From Streptomyces sp. CGMCC 4.7035 (GTDB taxonomy: Bacteria; Actinomycetota; Actinomycetes; Streptomycetales; Streptomycetaceae), in contig NZ_CP134053.1 in NCBI RefSeq assembly GCF_031583065.1, forward strand, positions 6,799,001 to 6,863,000: a stretch of 64,000 nt of DNA. Direction: 5' to 3'. Under the pieces are notes generated by a model, which was not told the DNA's origin, searched no databases, and saw nothing but the letters and a program-made list of their open reading frames with translations. This document shows, in pieces, positions 1 to 10,200 of the stretch. Each line of letters opens with the position of its first letter. Position 1 is the first letter of the stretch. Both the position numbers and the translations under genes were made by a program.

Positions 1-140
1 ATCAGGAGGGGGCGTACGAGAAGTGGCGCGGGGCGCTCCAACTGCCCACCGTCAAGGGCCTGGTGGTCGGCCGTTCGCTGCTGTACCCGGCGGACGGCGA
101 TGTCGCCGCGGCCGTGGACACCGCCGTAGGACTGCTGTGA
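1..140 (+). CDS. 3' end of an aldolase-like (Cgl0158-family) protein, partial
   Basis: Only the last 45 codons and the TGA stop at 138-140 are present; the gene begins before the window. The readable C-terminus contains the stretch VVGRSLLYPADGDVAAAVD, which resembles the end of the class I aldolase-like beta/alpha-barrel proteins (Cgl0158/DeoC-LacD type) that sit in actinobacterial inositol operons. It lies 7 bp upstream of iolB on the same strand, so co-transcription is likely. The family call rests on a short tail plus context and is tentative. Confidence 0.6.
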   Translation, partial: QEGAYEKWRGALQLPTVKGLVVGRSLLYPADGDVAAAVDTAVGLL

Positions 141-147
141 GGGCCGC

Positions 148-960
148 ATGAGCAACGAGTTGTACGTCCCCGGGGGCACCACCGCGAACGCGCAGTACGC
201 GCTCGACATCGACCCGAAGCGGGCCGGCTGGAGCCACAGCAGCCTGCGGATCGTGGAACTGGCGCAGGGCGGCACGCACACGTTCACCACCGGTGACAGC
301 GAGTGGATCGTGCTTCCACTCCAAGGCGCCTGTACGGTGCACATAGAGGACGAAACGTTCCAACTCCTGGGCAGGGACAACGTGTTCGCGGGGGTCTCCG
401 ACTTCGCGTACGTGCCCCGTGACGCCCGGGTCCAGATCGCCTCCGGCGCGGGAGGCCGCTTCGCCCTGGCAGGAGCGAAGTGCGAGCGCAGACTCCCCGC
501 CCGCTACGGCCCCGCGCCGGAGGTCCCCGTCGAAGACCGCGGCAGCGGCACCTGCGCCCGCCGGGTGCGCAACTTCGCCTCTGCCGACGCCTTCGAGTGC
601 GACAACCTCATCGCCGTCGAGGTCATCACGCCCGGCGGCAACTGGTCCTCGTACCCGCCGCACAAGCACGACGAGAACCGGCCCGGCGAGGAGACGGAGC
701 TGGAGGAGATCTACTACTTCGAGATCGAGGGCCCGAACGGTTTCGGATACCAGCGCGTGTTCCCCTCGCGTGTGGGCGGATCCGATGTCCTCGCCGAGGT
801 CCGCAGCGGCGACGCCGTCCTCGTCCCCGACGGCTGGCACGGCCCCTCCATCGCCCAGCCCGGACACACCATGTACTACCTCAACGTCATGGCCGGGCCG
901 GGCGCGGAGCGCCAGTGGCGGATCTGCTTCCACCCGGATCACACGGAGGGATACCGATGA
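148..960 (+). CDS. iolB: 5-deoxy-glucuronate isomerase (IolB)
   Basis: The 270-residue product matches IolB, which isomerises 5-deoxy-D-glucuronate to 2-deoxy-5-keto-D-gluconate in cytosolic myo-inositol catabolism. It has the bicupin layout; a His-rich metal-site segment with PPHKHDE and a following Glu-rich run is at about residues 169-192, and a second cupin strand with WHGPS and the GHTMYYLN run is near 230-246. Length is normal for the family. The ATG at 148 follows the upstream stop closely, and the 3' end overlaps iolD by 4 bp (ATGA), implying translational coupling within the iol operon. A long ORF in another frame over this gene is a GC-rich shadow. Confidence 0.95.
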   Translation: MSNELYVPGGTTANAQYALDIDPKRAGWSHSSLRIVELAQGGTHTFTTGDSEWIVLPLQGACTVHIEDETFQLLGRDNVFAGVSDFAYVPRDARVQIASGAGGRFALAGAKCERRLPARYGPAPEVPVEDRGSGTCARRVRNFASADAFECDNLIAVEVITPGGNWSSYPPHKHDENRPGEETELEEIYYFEIEGPNGFGYQRVFPSRVGGSDVLAEVRSGDAVLVPDGWHGPSIAQPGHTMYYLNVMAGPGAERQWRICFHPDHTEGYR

Positions 961-2840
961 CCTCGACGACGAGGCTCACGGTCGCTCAGGCGCTCGTACG
1001 TTTCCTGGCCGCCCAGTACACCGAACGCGACGGCGTTCGCCGCCGGCTGATCGGCGCGACCTGGGGGATCTTCGGCCACGGCAACGTCGCGGGCATCGGG
1101 CAGGCGCTGATCGAGTACGGCGATGTGATGCCGTACCACCAGGGCCGCAACGAGCAGTCGATGGTGCACGCAGCGGTCGGCTACGCCCGCCAGTCGAACC
1201 GGCTGTCCGCGCACGCCGTGACGACGTCCATCGGTCCCGGTGCCACCAACCTGGTCACGGGCGCCGCCCTCGCCACGATCAACCACCTCCCGGTCCTGCT
1301 GCTGCCCGGCGACGTCTTCGCCACCCGCCCGTCGGACCCGGTGCTCCAGCAACTGGAGGTCCCCCACGCCGGCGACGTGTCCGTCAACGACTGTCTGCGC
1401 CCGGTGTCGAAGTACTTCGACCGGATCACCCGCCCCGAGGCGCTGATCCCGGCCGCCCTCCAGGCGATGCGGGTGCTCGCCGACCCGGTCGACACGGGCG
1501 CGGTCACGCTCGCGCTGCCGCAGGACGTGCAGGCGGAGGCGTACGACTGGCCGGAGGAGTTCTTCGCCGAGCGGACGTGGAACGTACGCCGGCCTGCGCC
1601 CGACCCGGTCGAGCTCTCCGAGGCCGTCCGGGCGATCCGGGCCGCCCGGCGCCCGCTCGTCGTGGCCGGCGGCGGCGTGCACCACAGCCGCGCCGAGGAG
1701 GTACTCGCGGAGTTCGCCGAGGCCACCGGCATCCCCGTCGCCTCCACCCAGGCCGGCAAGGGCTCGCTGCGCTGGGACCACCCGCAGGACGTGGGCGGCA
1801 TAGGTCACACCGGCACGGCGACCGCCGACGAGCTGGCCCGCACCGCCGATCTGGTGATCGGTGTCGGCACCCGTTACACCGACTTCACCACGGCCTCCGG
1901 CACCCTCTTCACCGGCGCGGGCGTCCGCTTCCTCAACCTCAACATCGCCCCGTTCGACGGCCACAAGCTCTCCGCGCTGCCGCTGATCGCGGACGCGCGC
2001 GGCGGCCTGGAGGAGCTGACCGAGGCGCTGGAGCTGCACGACCACCGCGTGGATCCGGCGTACGTCGCCGAGTACACGGAGGACAAGCAGCGCTGGGAGT
2101 ACCGTGTGGACGCCTGCTTCGAGGCCGAGGAGCCGGATGTACGGCCGACGCAGCGGCAGGTCATCGGCGCGCTCGACGCCATCGTCGACGAGTCGGACGT
2201 CATCATCAACGCGGCCGGCTCGCTCCCGGGCGACCTGCACAAGCTGTGGCGGTCCCGCTCCCGCGACCAGTACCACCTGGAGTACGGGTACTCGTGCATG
2301 GGCTACGAGATCCCGGCCGCGATCGGTGTGAAGATGGCCGCGCCCGACCGGCCCGTGTGGGCGCTGGTCGGCGACGGCACGTATCTGATGATGCCGACGG
2401 AGATCGTCACCGCCGTGCAGGAGGGGATCGCGATCAAGATCCTGCTCATCCAGAACCACGGCTACGCGTCCATCGGCGGTCTGTCGGAGTCGGTGGGCGG
2501 CGAGCGGTTCGGCACCGCCTACCGCTACCGGTCCGAGGACGGTACGTACACGGGGGCGCCGCTGCCCGTGGACCTCGCCGCCAACGCGGCCAGCCTGGGC
2601 ATGCGCGTGCTGCGTGCGAAGACCGTGGACGACCTGCGCGCCGCCCTCGCCGAGGCGCGCGACGCGGACACTCCCACATGTGTCTACGTGGAGACCGAAA
2701 CCGCAGACACTGTGTCGGGCGCGCCTCCGGCGCAGGCCTGGTGGGATGTACCCGTGGCCGAGACCGCGACCCGATCGTCGGCGGTCAAGGCGCGCGAGGA
2801 GTACGACCGGCACGTCTCGACCCGACGCCGCCATCTGTGA
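957..2840 (+). CDS. iolD: 3D-(3,5/4)-trihydroxycyclohexane-1,2-dione hydrolase (IolD)
   Basis: A 627-residue thiamine-diphosphate enzyme that opens the ring of trihydroxycyclohexanedione in inositol breakdown. The N-terminal pyrimidine-binding domain shows the NEQSMVHAAVGYAR segment (about residues 64-77) with the conserved Glu; the C-terminal PP domain has GDGTYLMMP starting near residue 472 followed by LLIQNHGY, the usual ThDP/Mg signature. The start at 957 overlaps the iolB stop (ATGA). It is 14 bp upstream of mmsA. Acetolactate synthases share the fold, but length and operon position favour IolD. Confidence 0.95.
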   Translation: MTSTTRLTVAQALVRFLAAQYTERDGVRRRLIGATWGIFGHGNVAGIGQALIEYGDVMPYHQGRNEQSMVHAAVGYARQSNRLSAHAVTTSIGPGATNLVTGAALATINHLPVLLLPGDVFATRPSDPVLQQLEVPHAGDVSVNDCLRPVSKYFDRITRPEALIPAALQAMRVLADPVDTGAVTLALPQDVQAEAYDWPEEFFAERTWNVRRPAPDPVELSEAVRAIRAARRPLVVAGGGVHHSRAEEVLAEFAEATGIPVASTQAGKGSLRWDHPQDVGGIGHTGTATADELARTADLVIGVGTRYTDFTTASGTLFTGAGVRFLNLNIAPFDGHKLSALPLIADARGGLEELTEALELHDHRVDPAYVAEYTEDKQRWEYRVDACFEAEEPDVRPTQRQVIGALDAIVDESDVIINAAGSLPGDLHKLWRSRSRDQYHLEYGYSCMGYEIPAAIGVKMAAPDRPVWALVGDGTYLMMPTEIVTAVQEGIAIKILLIQNHGYASIGGLSESVGGERFGTAYRYRSEDGTYTGAPLPVDLAANAASLGMRVLRAKTVDDLRAALAEARDADTPTCVYVETETADTVSGAPPAQAWWDVPVAETATRSSAVKAREEYDRHVSTRRRHL

Positions 2841-2854
2841 AGGAGTACTTGGGC

Positions 2855-4357
2855 ATGACGAAGATCGTCAACCACTGGATCGGCGGCAAGACCGTCGAAG
2901 GCGCGTCGGGCACGTTCGGTCCGGTGACGGACCCGGCGACCGGCGCGGTCACCACGAAGGTCGCCTTCGCGACCGTGGACGAGGTGGACGCGGCCGTCGC
3001 GGCGGCCAAGGACGCGTACCGGACCTGGGGCCAGTCCTCGCTGGCTCAGCGCACGTCCATCCTCTTCAAGTTCCGGGCACTGCTCGACGCGCACCGCGAC
3101 GAGATCGCCGAGCTGATCACCGCCGAGCACGGCAAGGTGCACAGCGACGCGCTCGGCGAGGTGGCGCGCGGCCTGGAGATCGTCGACCTGGCCTGCGGTA
3201 TCAACGTGCAGCTCAAGGGCGAGCTGTCCACGCAGGTGGCCAGCCGTGTGGACGTGGCGGCGATCCGGCAGCCGCTGGGCGTCGTCGCGGGCATCACGCC
3301 GTTCAACTTCCCGGCGATGGTCCCGATGTGGATGTTCCCGATCGCCATCGCGTGCGGCAACACGTTCGTGCTGAAGCCGTCCGAGAAGGATCCGTCGGCG
3401 TCCCTGAAGCTCGCCGAACTGCTCGCCGAGGCCGGCCTGCCGGACGGCGTCTTCAACGTCGTCCACGGCGACAAGGTGGCCGTCGACCGGCTCCTGGAGC
3501 ACCCGGACGTCAAGGCGGTGTCCTTCGTCGGCTCGACTCCGATCGCCCGCTACATCCACACCACGGCCTCCACGAACGGCAAGCGCGTCCAGGCGCTCGG
3601 CGGCGCCAAGAACCACATGCTGGTCCTGCCGGACGCCGACCTGGACGCGGCGGCGGACGCGGCGGTCTCGGCGGCGTACGGCTCCGCGGGCGAGCGCTGC
3701 ATGGCGATCTCCGCGGTCGTGGCCGTCGGCTCGATCGGCGACGAGCTGGTGGAGAAGATCCGCGAGCGCGCCGAGAAGATCAAGATCGGCCCCGGCAACG
3801 ACCCCACCTCCGAGATGGGCCCGCTGATCACCAAGGCGCACCGCGACAAGGTGGCGTCGTACGTGACGGGCGCGGCGGCGGAGGGCGCCGAGGTCGTGCT
3901 CGACGGCACCGGCTACACGGTCGAGGGCCACGAGGACGGCCACTGGATCGGCATCTCGCTGCTCGACAAGGTGCCGACCACGGCGAAGGCGTACCAGGAC
4001 GAGATCTTCGGCCCGGTGCTGTGCGTGCTGCGCGTCGACACGTACGAGGAGGGCGTCGACCTCATCAACGAGTCGCCGTTCGGCAACGGCACCGCGATCT
4101 TCACCCGGGACGGCGGCGCCGCCCGCCGCTTCCAGCTGGAGATCGAGGCGGGCATGGTCGGCGTGAACGTGCCGATCCCGGTCCCGGTGGGCTACCACTC
4201 CTTCGGCGGCTGGAAGGACTCGCTCTTCGGCGACCACCACATCTACGGCAACGACGGCACGCACTTCTACACCCGCGGCAAGGTCGTCACCACCCGCTGG
4301 CCGGACCCGTCCGAGGCCCCGGCGGGCGTGGACCTCGGGTTCCCGCGCAACCACTGA
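2855..4357 (+). CDS. mmsA: (methyl)malonate-semialdehyde dehydrogenase, CoA-acylating
   Basis: A 500-residue aldehyde dehydrogenase of the MmsA/IolA class, converting malonate or methylmalonate semialdehyde with CoA and NAD+ to acetyl- or propionyl-CoA, the last step of inositol or valine breakdown. The catalytic Cys is in GERCMAIS (Cys282), the oxyanion Asn in ITPFNFPAM (about Asn150), and the NAD-binding FVGSTPIARY run is near residue 229. ATG at 2855 is preceded by AAGGAG at a good distance. It closes the iol operon and runs into a strong hairpin terminator. In Streptomyces the same family also serves valine catabolism, so iolA and mmsA are alternative names. Confidence 0.93.
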   Translation: MTKIVNHWIGGKTVEGASGTFGPVTDPATGAVTTKVAFATVDEVDAAVAAAKDAYRTWGQSSLAQRTSILFKFRALLDAHRDEIAELITAEHGKVHSDALGEVARGLEIVDLACGINVQLKGELSTQVASRVDVAAIRQPLGVVAGITPFNFPAMVPMWMFPIAIACGNTFVLKPSEKDPSASLKLAELLAEAGLPDGVFNVVHGDKVAVDRLLEHPDVKAVSFVGSTPIARYIHTTASTNGKRVQALGGAKNHMLVLPDADLDAAADAAVSAAYGSAGERCMAISAVVAVGSIGDELVEKIRERAEKIKIGPGNDPTSEMGPLITKAHRDKVASYVTGAAAEGAEVVLDGTGYTVEGHEDGHWIGISLLDKVPTTAKAYQDEIFGPVLCVLRVDTYEEGVDLINESPFGNGTAIFTRDGGAARRFQLEIEAGMVGVNVPIPVPVGYHSFGGWKDSLFGDHHIYGNDGTHFYTRGKVVTTRWPDPSEAPAGVDLGFPRNH

Positions 4358-4369
4358 GTTCAGCACGGG

Positions 4370-4408
4370 GTGCCCCGGTCCGCCGAGCCATGTGGCGGAC
4401 CGGGGCAC
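4370..4408. terminator. bidirectional hairpin terminator after mmsA
   Basis: A perfect 15-bp inverted repeat (4370-4384 with 4394-4408) separated by 9 nt lies between the convergent mmsA and the lipoprotein remnant. There is no T-tract, as is common for Streptomyces terminators. Confidence 0.8.
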
Positions 4409-4415
4409 CGGCGCG

Positions 4416-4957
4416 TCACTGGCCGAGTGACCGGTCGCGCTGCTTCTTGACCTGCTCGGTGAGGTCGGCGGTGTCGGAGGCGGGCGGCGCCGGGATCGCC
4501 TTGGTGGCGCCGAACTTCAGAAAGTCCATGGTGACGGTCATGCCGGCGCCGCTCTGCGTCATGCGCACGGGCAGGTCCTTGCCGTCGGCCCAGACGTCGT
4601 AGGTGATCTTCCCGCCGCTCACGTTCAGGGCATCGATGGCGGCCTTCTTCTCCGCGGCGGTGAACTTGGAGTCGTTGATCTGCTCCGCGCCGACGCTGCC
4701 CCCGGTAGTGGGTGACCTTCTTGCCGAGGACCGTCGCCTCGCCGAGGTCCTTCACGTTGTCGGAGGCACCTATGTAGCGCAGGCTCTTTGTCGGGTCGGC
4801 GTGGTCCGCGATGTTGTCCGCGCCTGCCTCGCCCGCCACGGCGGAGACTCTTCTCGGCGACCTCGGCCGCATTCTTCGCACCGTCCGCGCCGCACGCGGA
4901 GGTCGCGACCAGCGCCGCCGTGAACCCCACCCAGGCCGCGGTATGCCGCAGCCCCAC
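4416..4957 (-). pseudogene. decayed lipoprotein gene (LppX/LprG-like), frameshifted
   Basis: Fragments in three reading frames line up into one former lipoprotein. A GTG at 4957 starts a signal peptide ending in [11 protein letters not shown] (a plausible lipobox). Frame then changes to a piece containing [19 protein letters not shown] and KKVTHYRG, and changes again to the C-terminal piece with [18 protein letters not shown], ending at 4416. This order matches Streptomyces lipoproteins of roughly 240-280 residues, but only about 175 codons remain, so an internal deletion is likely besides the two frameshifts. Sequencing error could explain one shift but not the missing middle. Confidence 0.7.
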
Positions 4958-5280
4958 TGCCACCGGGGCGACCGGAAGGGCCCCCGAGGCCCCTTGACGG
5001 TGTCCGAACTGCGGACGGATTTCCCGTGAATTTTGATGCGGAAGATACGGTTCCCGTACGGGCCCAAAGCCGCCTGGTACACGGTCTTGATGCCACGCAA
5101 ATGCACAGTGGATCAGCTTTGAGCCACGGATTCCGTAGGAAAACAGCCATTGACGTGACGGTTTTCGTCGGGGTTCCATCAGCGCCGGGAGCGGACGAAG
5201 TGACATACGACGAGAGCCGCCGGAGGCGATAGCGCTCCCGACCGCCATCATCTTTCGCACAAGTCGATCGGAACCGCCGC
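4958..5280. other. intergenic region upstream of the APC permease
   Basis: About 320 bp without a supportable gene; small ORFs here lack ribosome binding sites and homology-like features. It should hold the permease promoter; I could not assign one confidently. The base composition is lower in GC than the flanking genes, consistent with non-coding DNA. Confidence 0.6.
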
Positions 5281-6678
5281 ATGACCGACACGCTCCGTCC
5301 TGTCGAGAACGCCGTCACAGAGGCGTCGGACAGCCCTCAGAAGCTCAAGCGTTCCATCGGCGTCGTCGGCGGCACCCTGCTCACGCTGTCGTGCGTGACA
5401 CCCGCCTCCACACTCTTCGTGGTCGTCCCCGACCTGTTCGGCTCGCTCGGCACCGCCACCGCCCTCACGATCGCCATCGGCTCCCTCCTCTGTATCGCCG
5501 TGGCGTTCTGCTACTCGGAGCTGGGCACCCTCATCCCCAGCGCCGGCGGCGAGTACGCCATGGTGTCGACGCTGGCCGGACGGCTCGCGGGCTGGCTCGT
5601 CTTCGTGCTGTCCCTGCTGGTCGTCATGATCGTGCCGCCGGTGATCGCGATGGGCACGGCGGACTACCTGGCGCCGATCGTGCACCTGGACCCGTCGATG
5701 ACGGGCGCCGGGGTCATGCTGCTCGCCACCCTCGCCGGTCTGCTGGACCTGCGCGCCAACGCCTGGATCACCGGCATCTTCCTGGTCCTGGAGGTCGTGG
5801 CCGCGGGCGTCGTGGCGGTCCTGGGCTTCGCGCACAGCGAGCGCGGAGCGGGCAGCCTCGTCTCGATGCAGGTGGCCGGCTCCGGCGGCCACACGGACAC
5901 CGTGACGGCCATGCTGGTGGTCTCCGGGCTGGCCATCGCGCTCTTCGTCACCCAGGGCTTCTCGACCGCCGTCTACCTCTCCGAGGAACTGGAGCACCCG
6001 CGCCGCAACGTCGCCCGCACGGTCCTGGCCACCCTCGCCATCTCCTCGGTCGTCATCCTGGTCCCGGTCGTCGCCATCACCATGGGGGCGCCCGACCTGA
6101 AGGCGCTGACCGGCGGCGACATCAGCAGCATGGTCACCGCCTGGTCCAGCTCGGCCGTCGGCACGTTCGTCAGCCTCTGTGTGGCCCTCGCGATCATCAA
6201 CGCCGGCATCGTCATGGTCATCCAGAACTCGCGCGTGCTGTTCGCCTCGGCCCGCGACAAGGCCTGGCCCGAGCCGGTCAACAACGCGCTCGCCAAGCTC
6301 GGCCGGTTCGGCTCCCCGTGGGTCGCCACCCTCGTCGTCGGCGTCCCCGGCGCCCTCCTGTGCTACGTCAACCTGGACACCCTCTACGGCGTCACGGGCG
6401 TCTCGGTGACCGGCATGTACCTGCTGGTCGCGGTCGCCGCCCTGCTCGCCCGGCGCGGCGCGCACGGCACGACACCGGCCTGGCGGATGCCGCTGTGGCC
6501 CGCGATGCCGGTGCTGCTGATCGCGGTCCTGGCGTACATCCTCAGCCAGCAGGAGGTGAGCTACCTGCTGTGGACGGGCGGCATCACCGCGGTCGCCACC
6601 CTGTACTGGGCCCTCTACCTGCGTCCGCGCCGCGACACCCGCTGGCTGGTGTCGATCCCGGAGGACGCGCAGGCCTGA
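5281..6678 (+). CDS. APC-superfamily amino acid/polyamine permease
   Basis: A 465-residue integral membrane protein with about 12 hydrophobic segments and the APC N-terminal pattern: a first helix region with GVVGGTLLTLSCVTPAST followed by the conserved YSELGTLIPSAGGEYAMV segment at about residues 78-96. It probably imports or exchanges amino acids or polyamines across the cytoplasmic membrane; the substrate cannot be read from sequence. It is a single gene facing a convergent acetyltransferase 16 bp downstream. ATG at 5281 is the first start preceding the conserved region. Confidence 0.85.
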   Translation: MTDTLRPVENAVTEASDSPQKLKRSIGVVGGTLLTLSCVTPASTLFVVVPDLFGSLGTATALTIAIGSLLCIAVAFCYSELGTLIPSAGGEYAMVSTLAGRLAGWLVFVLSLLVVMIVPPVIAMGTADYLAPIVHLDPSMTGAGVMLLATLAGLLDLRANAWITGIFLVLEVVAAGVVAVLGFAHSERGAGSLVSMQVAGSGGHTDTVTAMLVVSGLAIALFVTQGFSTAVYLSEELEHPRRNVARTVLATLAISSVVILVPVVAITMGAPDLKALTGGDISSMVTAWSSSAVGTFVSLCVALAIINAGIVMVIQNSRVLFASARDKAWPEPVNNALAKLGRFGSPWVATLVVGVPGALLCYVNLDTLYGVTGVSVTGMYLLVAVAALLARRGAHGTTPAWRMPLWPAMPVLLIAVLAYILSQQEVSYLLWTGGITAVATLYWALYLRPRRDTRWLVSIPEDAQA

Positions 6679-6694
6679 CCCCGCCCGCCGGGGC

Positions 6695-7111
6695 TCAGCC
6701 GAAGTCCCAGGTCACCACGGAGCACGTCCCGTCGTCCTTGCCGCCCGCACTGCGATAGGCGGCAAGGGCGATGTCGTTCCCGGTGTCGACCAGTACCCAC
6801 ATGCCGTGACAGCCGAGTTCGCGGCCGAGCGCGGCCAGCCGCCGTACGAGCGCCCGCCCGATCCCCCTGCGCCGGTACGACTCCGCGACCGCCAGCTCGT
6901 ACAGCAACATCTCGGTGCCCTTGTCCGGGTGGATCGTCTCGACGCCGCTGACGAAGCCGACGGGCGTCGAGCCGCCGTCCTCGTAGGCCAGGAAAAGATG
7001 GTGCCCAACGGCGGTCAGAAAGCGCTCGGCCCACTCGGGGCGGACGGCGTCGTCGAAGAGGTGCTCGGCTGCCGCCACCTCCGCGACGGTGGTGGCACGG
7101 CGAATCTCCAT
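6695..7111 (-). CDS. GNAT acetyltransferase (AAC(3)-I-like)
   Basis: A 138-residue GCN5-related N-acetyltransferase. The acetyl-CoA pyrophosphate loop is visible as RRRGIGRA at residues 80-87 after the beta-strand EMLLYELAV. The sequence pattern (VRPEWAERF near the start and a C-terminal VTWDFG) recalls small AAC(3)-I-type and related actinobacterial acetyltransferases, but no substrate can be claimed. An alternative in-frame ATG 11 codons upstream (about 7144) would lengthen it slightly; I prefer 7111 because the family usually starts just before the first strand. It stands alone, divergent from the hydrolase-ABC gene. Confidence 0.8.
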   Translation of the reverse strand: MEIRRATTVAEVAAAEHLFDDAVRPEWAERFLTAVGHHLFLAYEDGGSTPVGFVSGVETIHPDKGTEMLLYELAVAESYRRRGIGRALVRRLAALGRELGCHGMWVLVDTGNDIALAAYRSAGGKDDGTCSVVTWDFG

Positions 7112-7226
7112 GGCTTTTCGTACCACGGCTGCGGTATGCGGCATGAGGTCCGTACGTCCGTAGGAGGGCCCGGGGTTCAGCCCGGCGGCTGCTTCGGTTG
7201 TCGGTGGCGGCCCGTACCGTTGACGC

Positions 7227-10200
7227 ATGGATCTTCGACTCCCCGCAGTCCGAGGGCTGCGCCGAGGGGCCGTGGCCGCCGTGGCCACGGTCCTCCTCGT
7301 GCTGGCCGGTGTCGGTACGTGGACGGCCGTCGCCTCGGACGACGCGCCGGCCGTGCACCGCGCCGACCGAGTCATGGACATGGGCGGCGGAGTGCGGCTC
7401 GACACCTCGTACTTCACCTCCGGCTCCGGCGGCCGCCGCCCGGCGGTCCTGCTCACGCACGGCTTCGGCGGCAGCAAGGACGACGTCAGGGAGCAGGCGG
7501 AGAAGCTCGCGCGGGACGGGTACGCGGTGCTGACCTGGTCGGCGCGCGGCTTCGGGAAGTCGACGGGGAAGATCGGGCTGAACGACCCCAAGGGCGAAGT
7601 CGCCGACGTCTCGCGCCTCCTCGACTGGCTGGCCGAGCGGCCGGAGGTCGAGCTCGACAAGCCGGGCGACCCGCGCGTGGGCGTCACCGGCGCCTCGTAC
7701 GGCGGGGCGGTGTCGCTGCTGGCCGCGGGACACGACGACCGGGTGGATGCGATCGCCCCGGCGATCACGTACTGGAACCTGGCGGACGCCCTGTTCCCGA
7801 ACGGCGTCTTCAAGAAGCTGTGGGCCGGCATCTTCATGAACTCCGGCGGGGGCTGCGCCAAGTTCACCGCGGAGCTGTGCGGGATGTACAACCGGGTCGC
7901 GGAGTCCGGAAAGCCCGACGCACAGGCGCGCGCCCTGCTTCAGGCGCGCTCCCCGTCCGCCGTCGGGAAGGACATCAAGGTGCCCACGCTGCTCGTGCAG
8001 GGCCAGTCCGACTCGCTGTTCCCGCTCGGCCAGGCGGACGCGGCGGCCAGGGCGATCCGGGCCAATGGCGCGCCCGTGGACGTCGACTGGATCGCGGGCG
8101 GGCACGACGGCGGGGACATGGAGGCGAGCCGTGTCGAGGCGCGCGTCACGGCGTGGTTCGACCGCTATCTCAAGGACGAGAAGGGCGTCGACACCGGGCC
8201 CGCCTTCCGGATCACCCGCACCGGGGGCATCGACTCCACGGACGGGGCGGCCCAGTTGCGGGGTGCGAGCGGGGACACGTACCCCGGTCTGGAGAGCGGG
8301 GCGCGGACGGTCGCGCTGAGCGGTCGCGAGCAGACCTTCGCCAACCCGGCGGGCGCGAGCCCCCCCGCGGTCTCCGCGCTCCCCGGCCTCGGCGGCTCGG
8401 GCGGCCTGTCCCAGCTCTCTTCGCTCGGCATCGGGGTCTCGCTCGACTTCCCCGGGCAGTACGCGCACTTCGACTCGCGGCCCGTGCGGGACGACCTGCG
8501 GATCACCGGCTCGCCGACGGTGACCGTCCATGTGAGGTCGACGAGCGACGACGCCGTGCTCTTCGGGAAGGTGTACGACGTCGGACCGGGCGGCACCCAG
8601 CAGGTGCTGCCCTCGCAACTGGTCGCCCCGGTCCGGGTGACGGGCGCGAAGAGCGGCAAGGACGTCACGCTGCCCCTGCCCGCCGTCGACCACGAGGCGC
8701 AGAAGGGGCACCGGCTGCGGCTGGTCCTCGCCTCGACGGACCTCGGCTATGCCTCCCCGGCGGCGCCGGCCACGTACACGGTCTCCCTGAAGGGCGACCT
8801 GAAGGTGCCGACGGCACCGGGTGTGACGACCGCGGCCGCCCAGCTCCCCTCCTGGGTCTGGTGGCTGCCGCCGGCCGGAGCGGTGCTCGCGCTGACCCTG
8901 CTGCTGCCGGGCCGCCGCCGTACGGCGACAGCGGCGCCCGACCCCGCGCCGGCCGACGTGCCGCTGCAGATCACGGGGTTGAGCAAGCGGTACGCGAAGT
9001 CGGCGGACCGGTACGCGGTGCGGGACCTGTCCTTCCGTGTGGAGAGGGGGCAGGTGCTGGGCCTGCTGGGGCCGAACGGCGCGGGCAAGACGACGACACT
9101 GCGCATGCTGATGGGCCTGATCAAGCCGGACGGCGGCGAGATCCGCGTCTTCGGCCATGCGATCCGCCCGGGCGCCCCCGTGCTGTCGCGGGTCGGTGCC
9201 TTCGTGGAGGGCGCGGGCTTCCTGCCGCACCTGTCGGGCCGGGAGAACCTGGAGCTGTACTGGCGGGCGACGGGCCGTCCGCCCGAGGACGCGCACCTGG
9301 ACGAGGCGCTGGAGATCGCGGGACTGGGCGACGCGCTGGCCCGCGCGGTGCGCACCTACTCCCAGGGCATGCGCCAGCGCCTGGCCATCGCCCAGGCGAT
9401 GCTCGGCCTGCCGGACCTGCTGATCCTCGACGAACCGACCAACGGCCTGGACCCGCCGCAGATCCGTGAGATGCGCGAGGTCATGATCCGGTACGCGGCG
9501 GCGGGGCGCACGGTCATCGTCTCCAGCCATCTCCTGGCGGAGGTCGAGCAGTCCTGCACGCATCTGGTGGTCATGGACCACGGACGACTGGTGCAGGCGG
9601 GCCCGGTGCACGAGATCATCGGCTCGGGCGACACCCTGCTCGTCGGCCTCGCGGCCGACATCGCCGACCCGCTGGTGGAGAAGGTGGCCGCGCTGCCTGG
9701 CGTGTCGTCGGCGATACGGGCGGAGGGCGGACTGCTCGTTCGCCTGACGCCGGACACGACGGCCGGGGCTCGGGGCATCGAGGGTGCCGCGGGCACGCCG
9801 GCGGCCGTGGGAGTCTCCGCGGGCCCCGCGGAGACTGCCGGAACAGGCGGCGGCGTGGCCGCCGGTGCCGACGTGACCGCGGGTGCCGGCGTGACCGCGG
9901 GTGCGAGGACCCGTGCCGCCAGGCCCTACGGAGCGGGCGCCGGCCTGTCCGCGGACGCCGACGCGACCACGGCTGCCACCGCTGAGGCAGTCGCTACCGC
10001 CGGGGGCTCCCCTGGACCGGTCGCGACCGCCGTGCCGATCGCGTCCGGTGGCGTCCGGGCCGAACCGATCGTGTCCACCGGGGGTTCTGCTGAGCCGGTC
10101 GTCCCTGCCGGAGCGTCTGCCGGGCCGCTCGTCTCCGCCGAGCCGATCGTGTCCGTCGAGGCCTCCGGGGAGCCGGTTCCCCCTGGCTCCGCGGCTGCCG

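Noticed and set aside
419..4357. A 1312-codon plus-strand frame running across iolB and iolD into mmsA
   Set aside because: Only its last part is mmsA (from 2855). The rest is Arg/Pro/Ala-rich shadow sequence caused by high GC content; IolB and IolD are in other frames.
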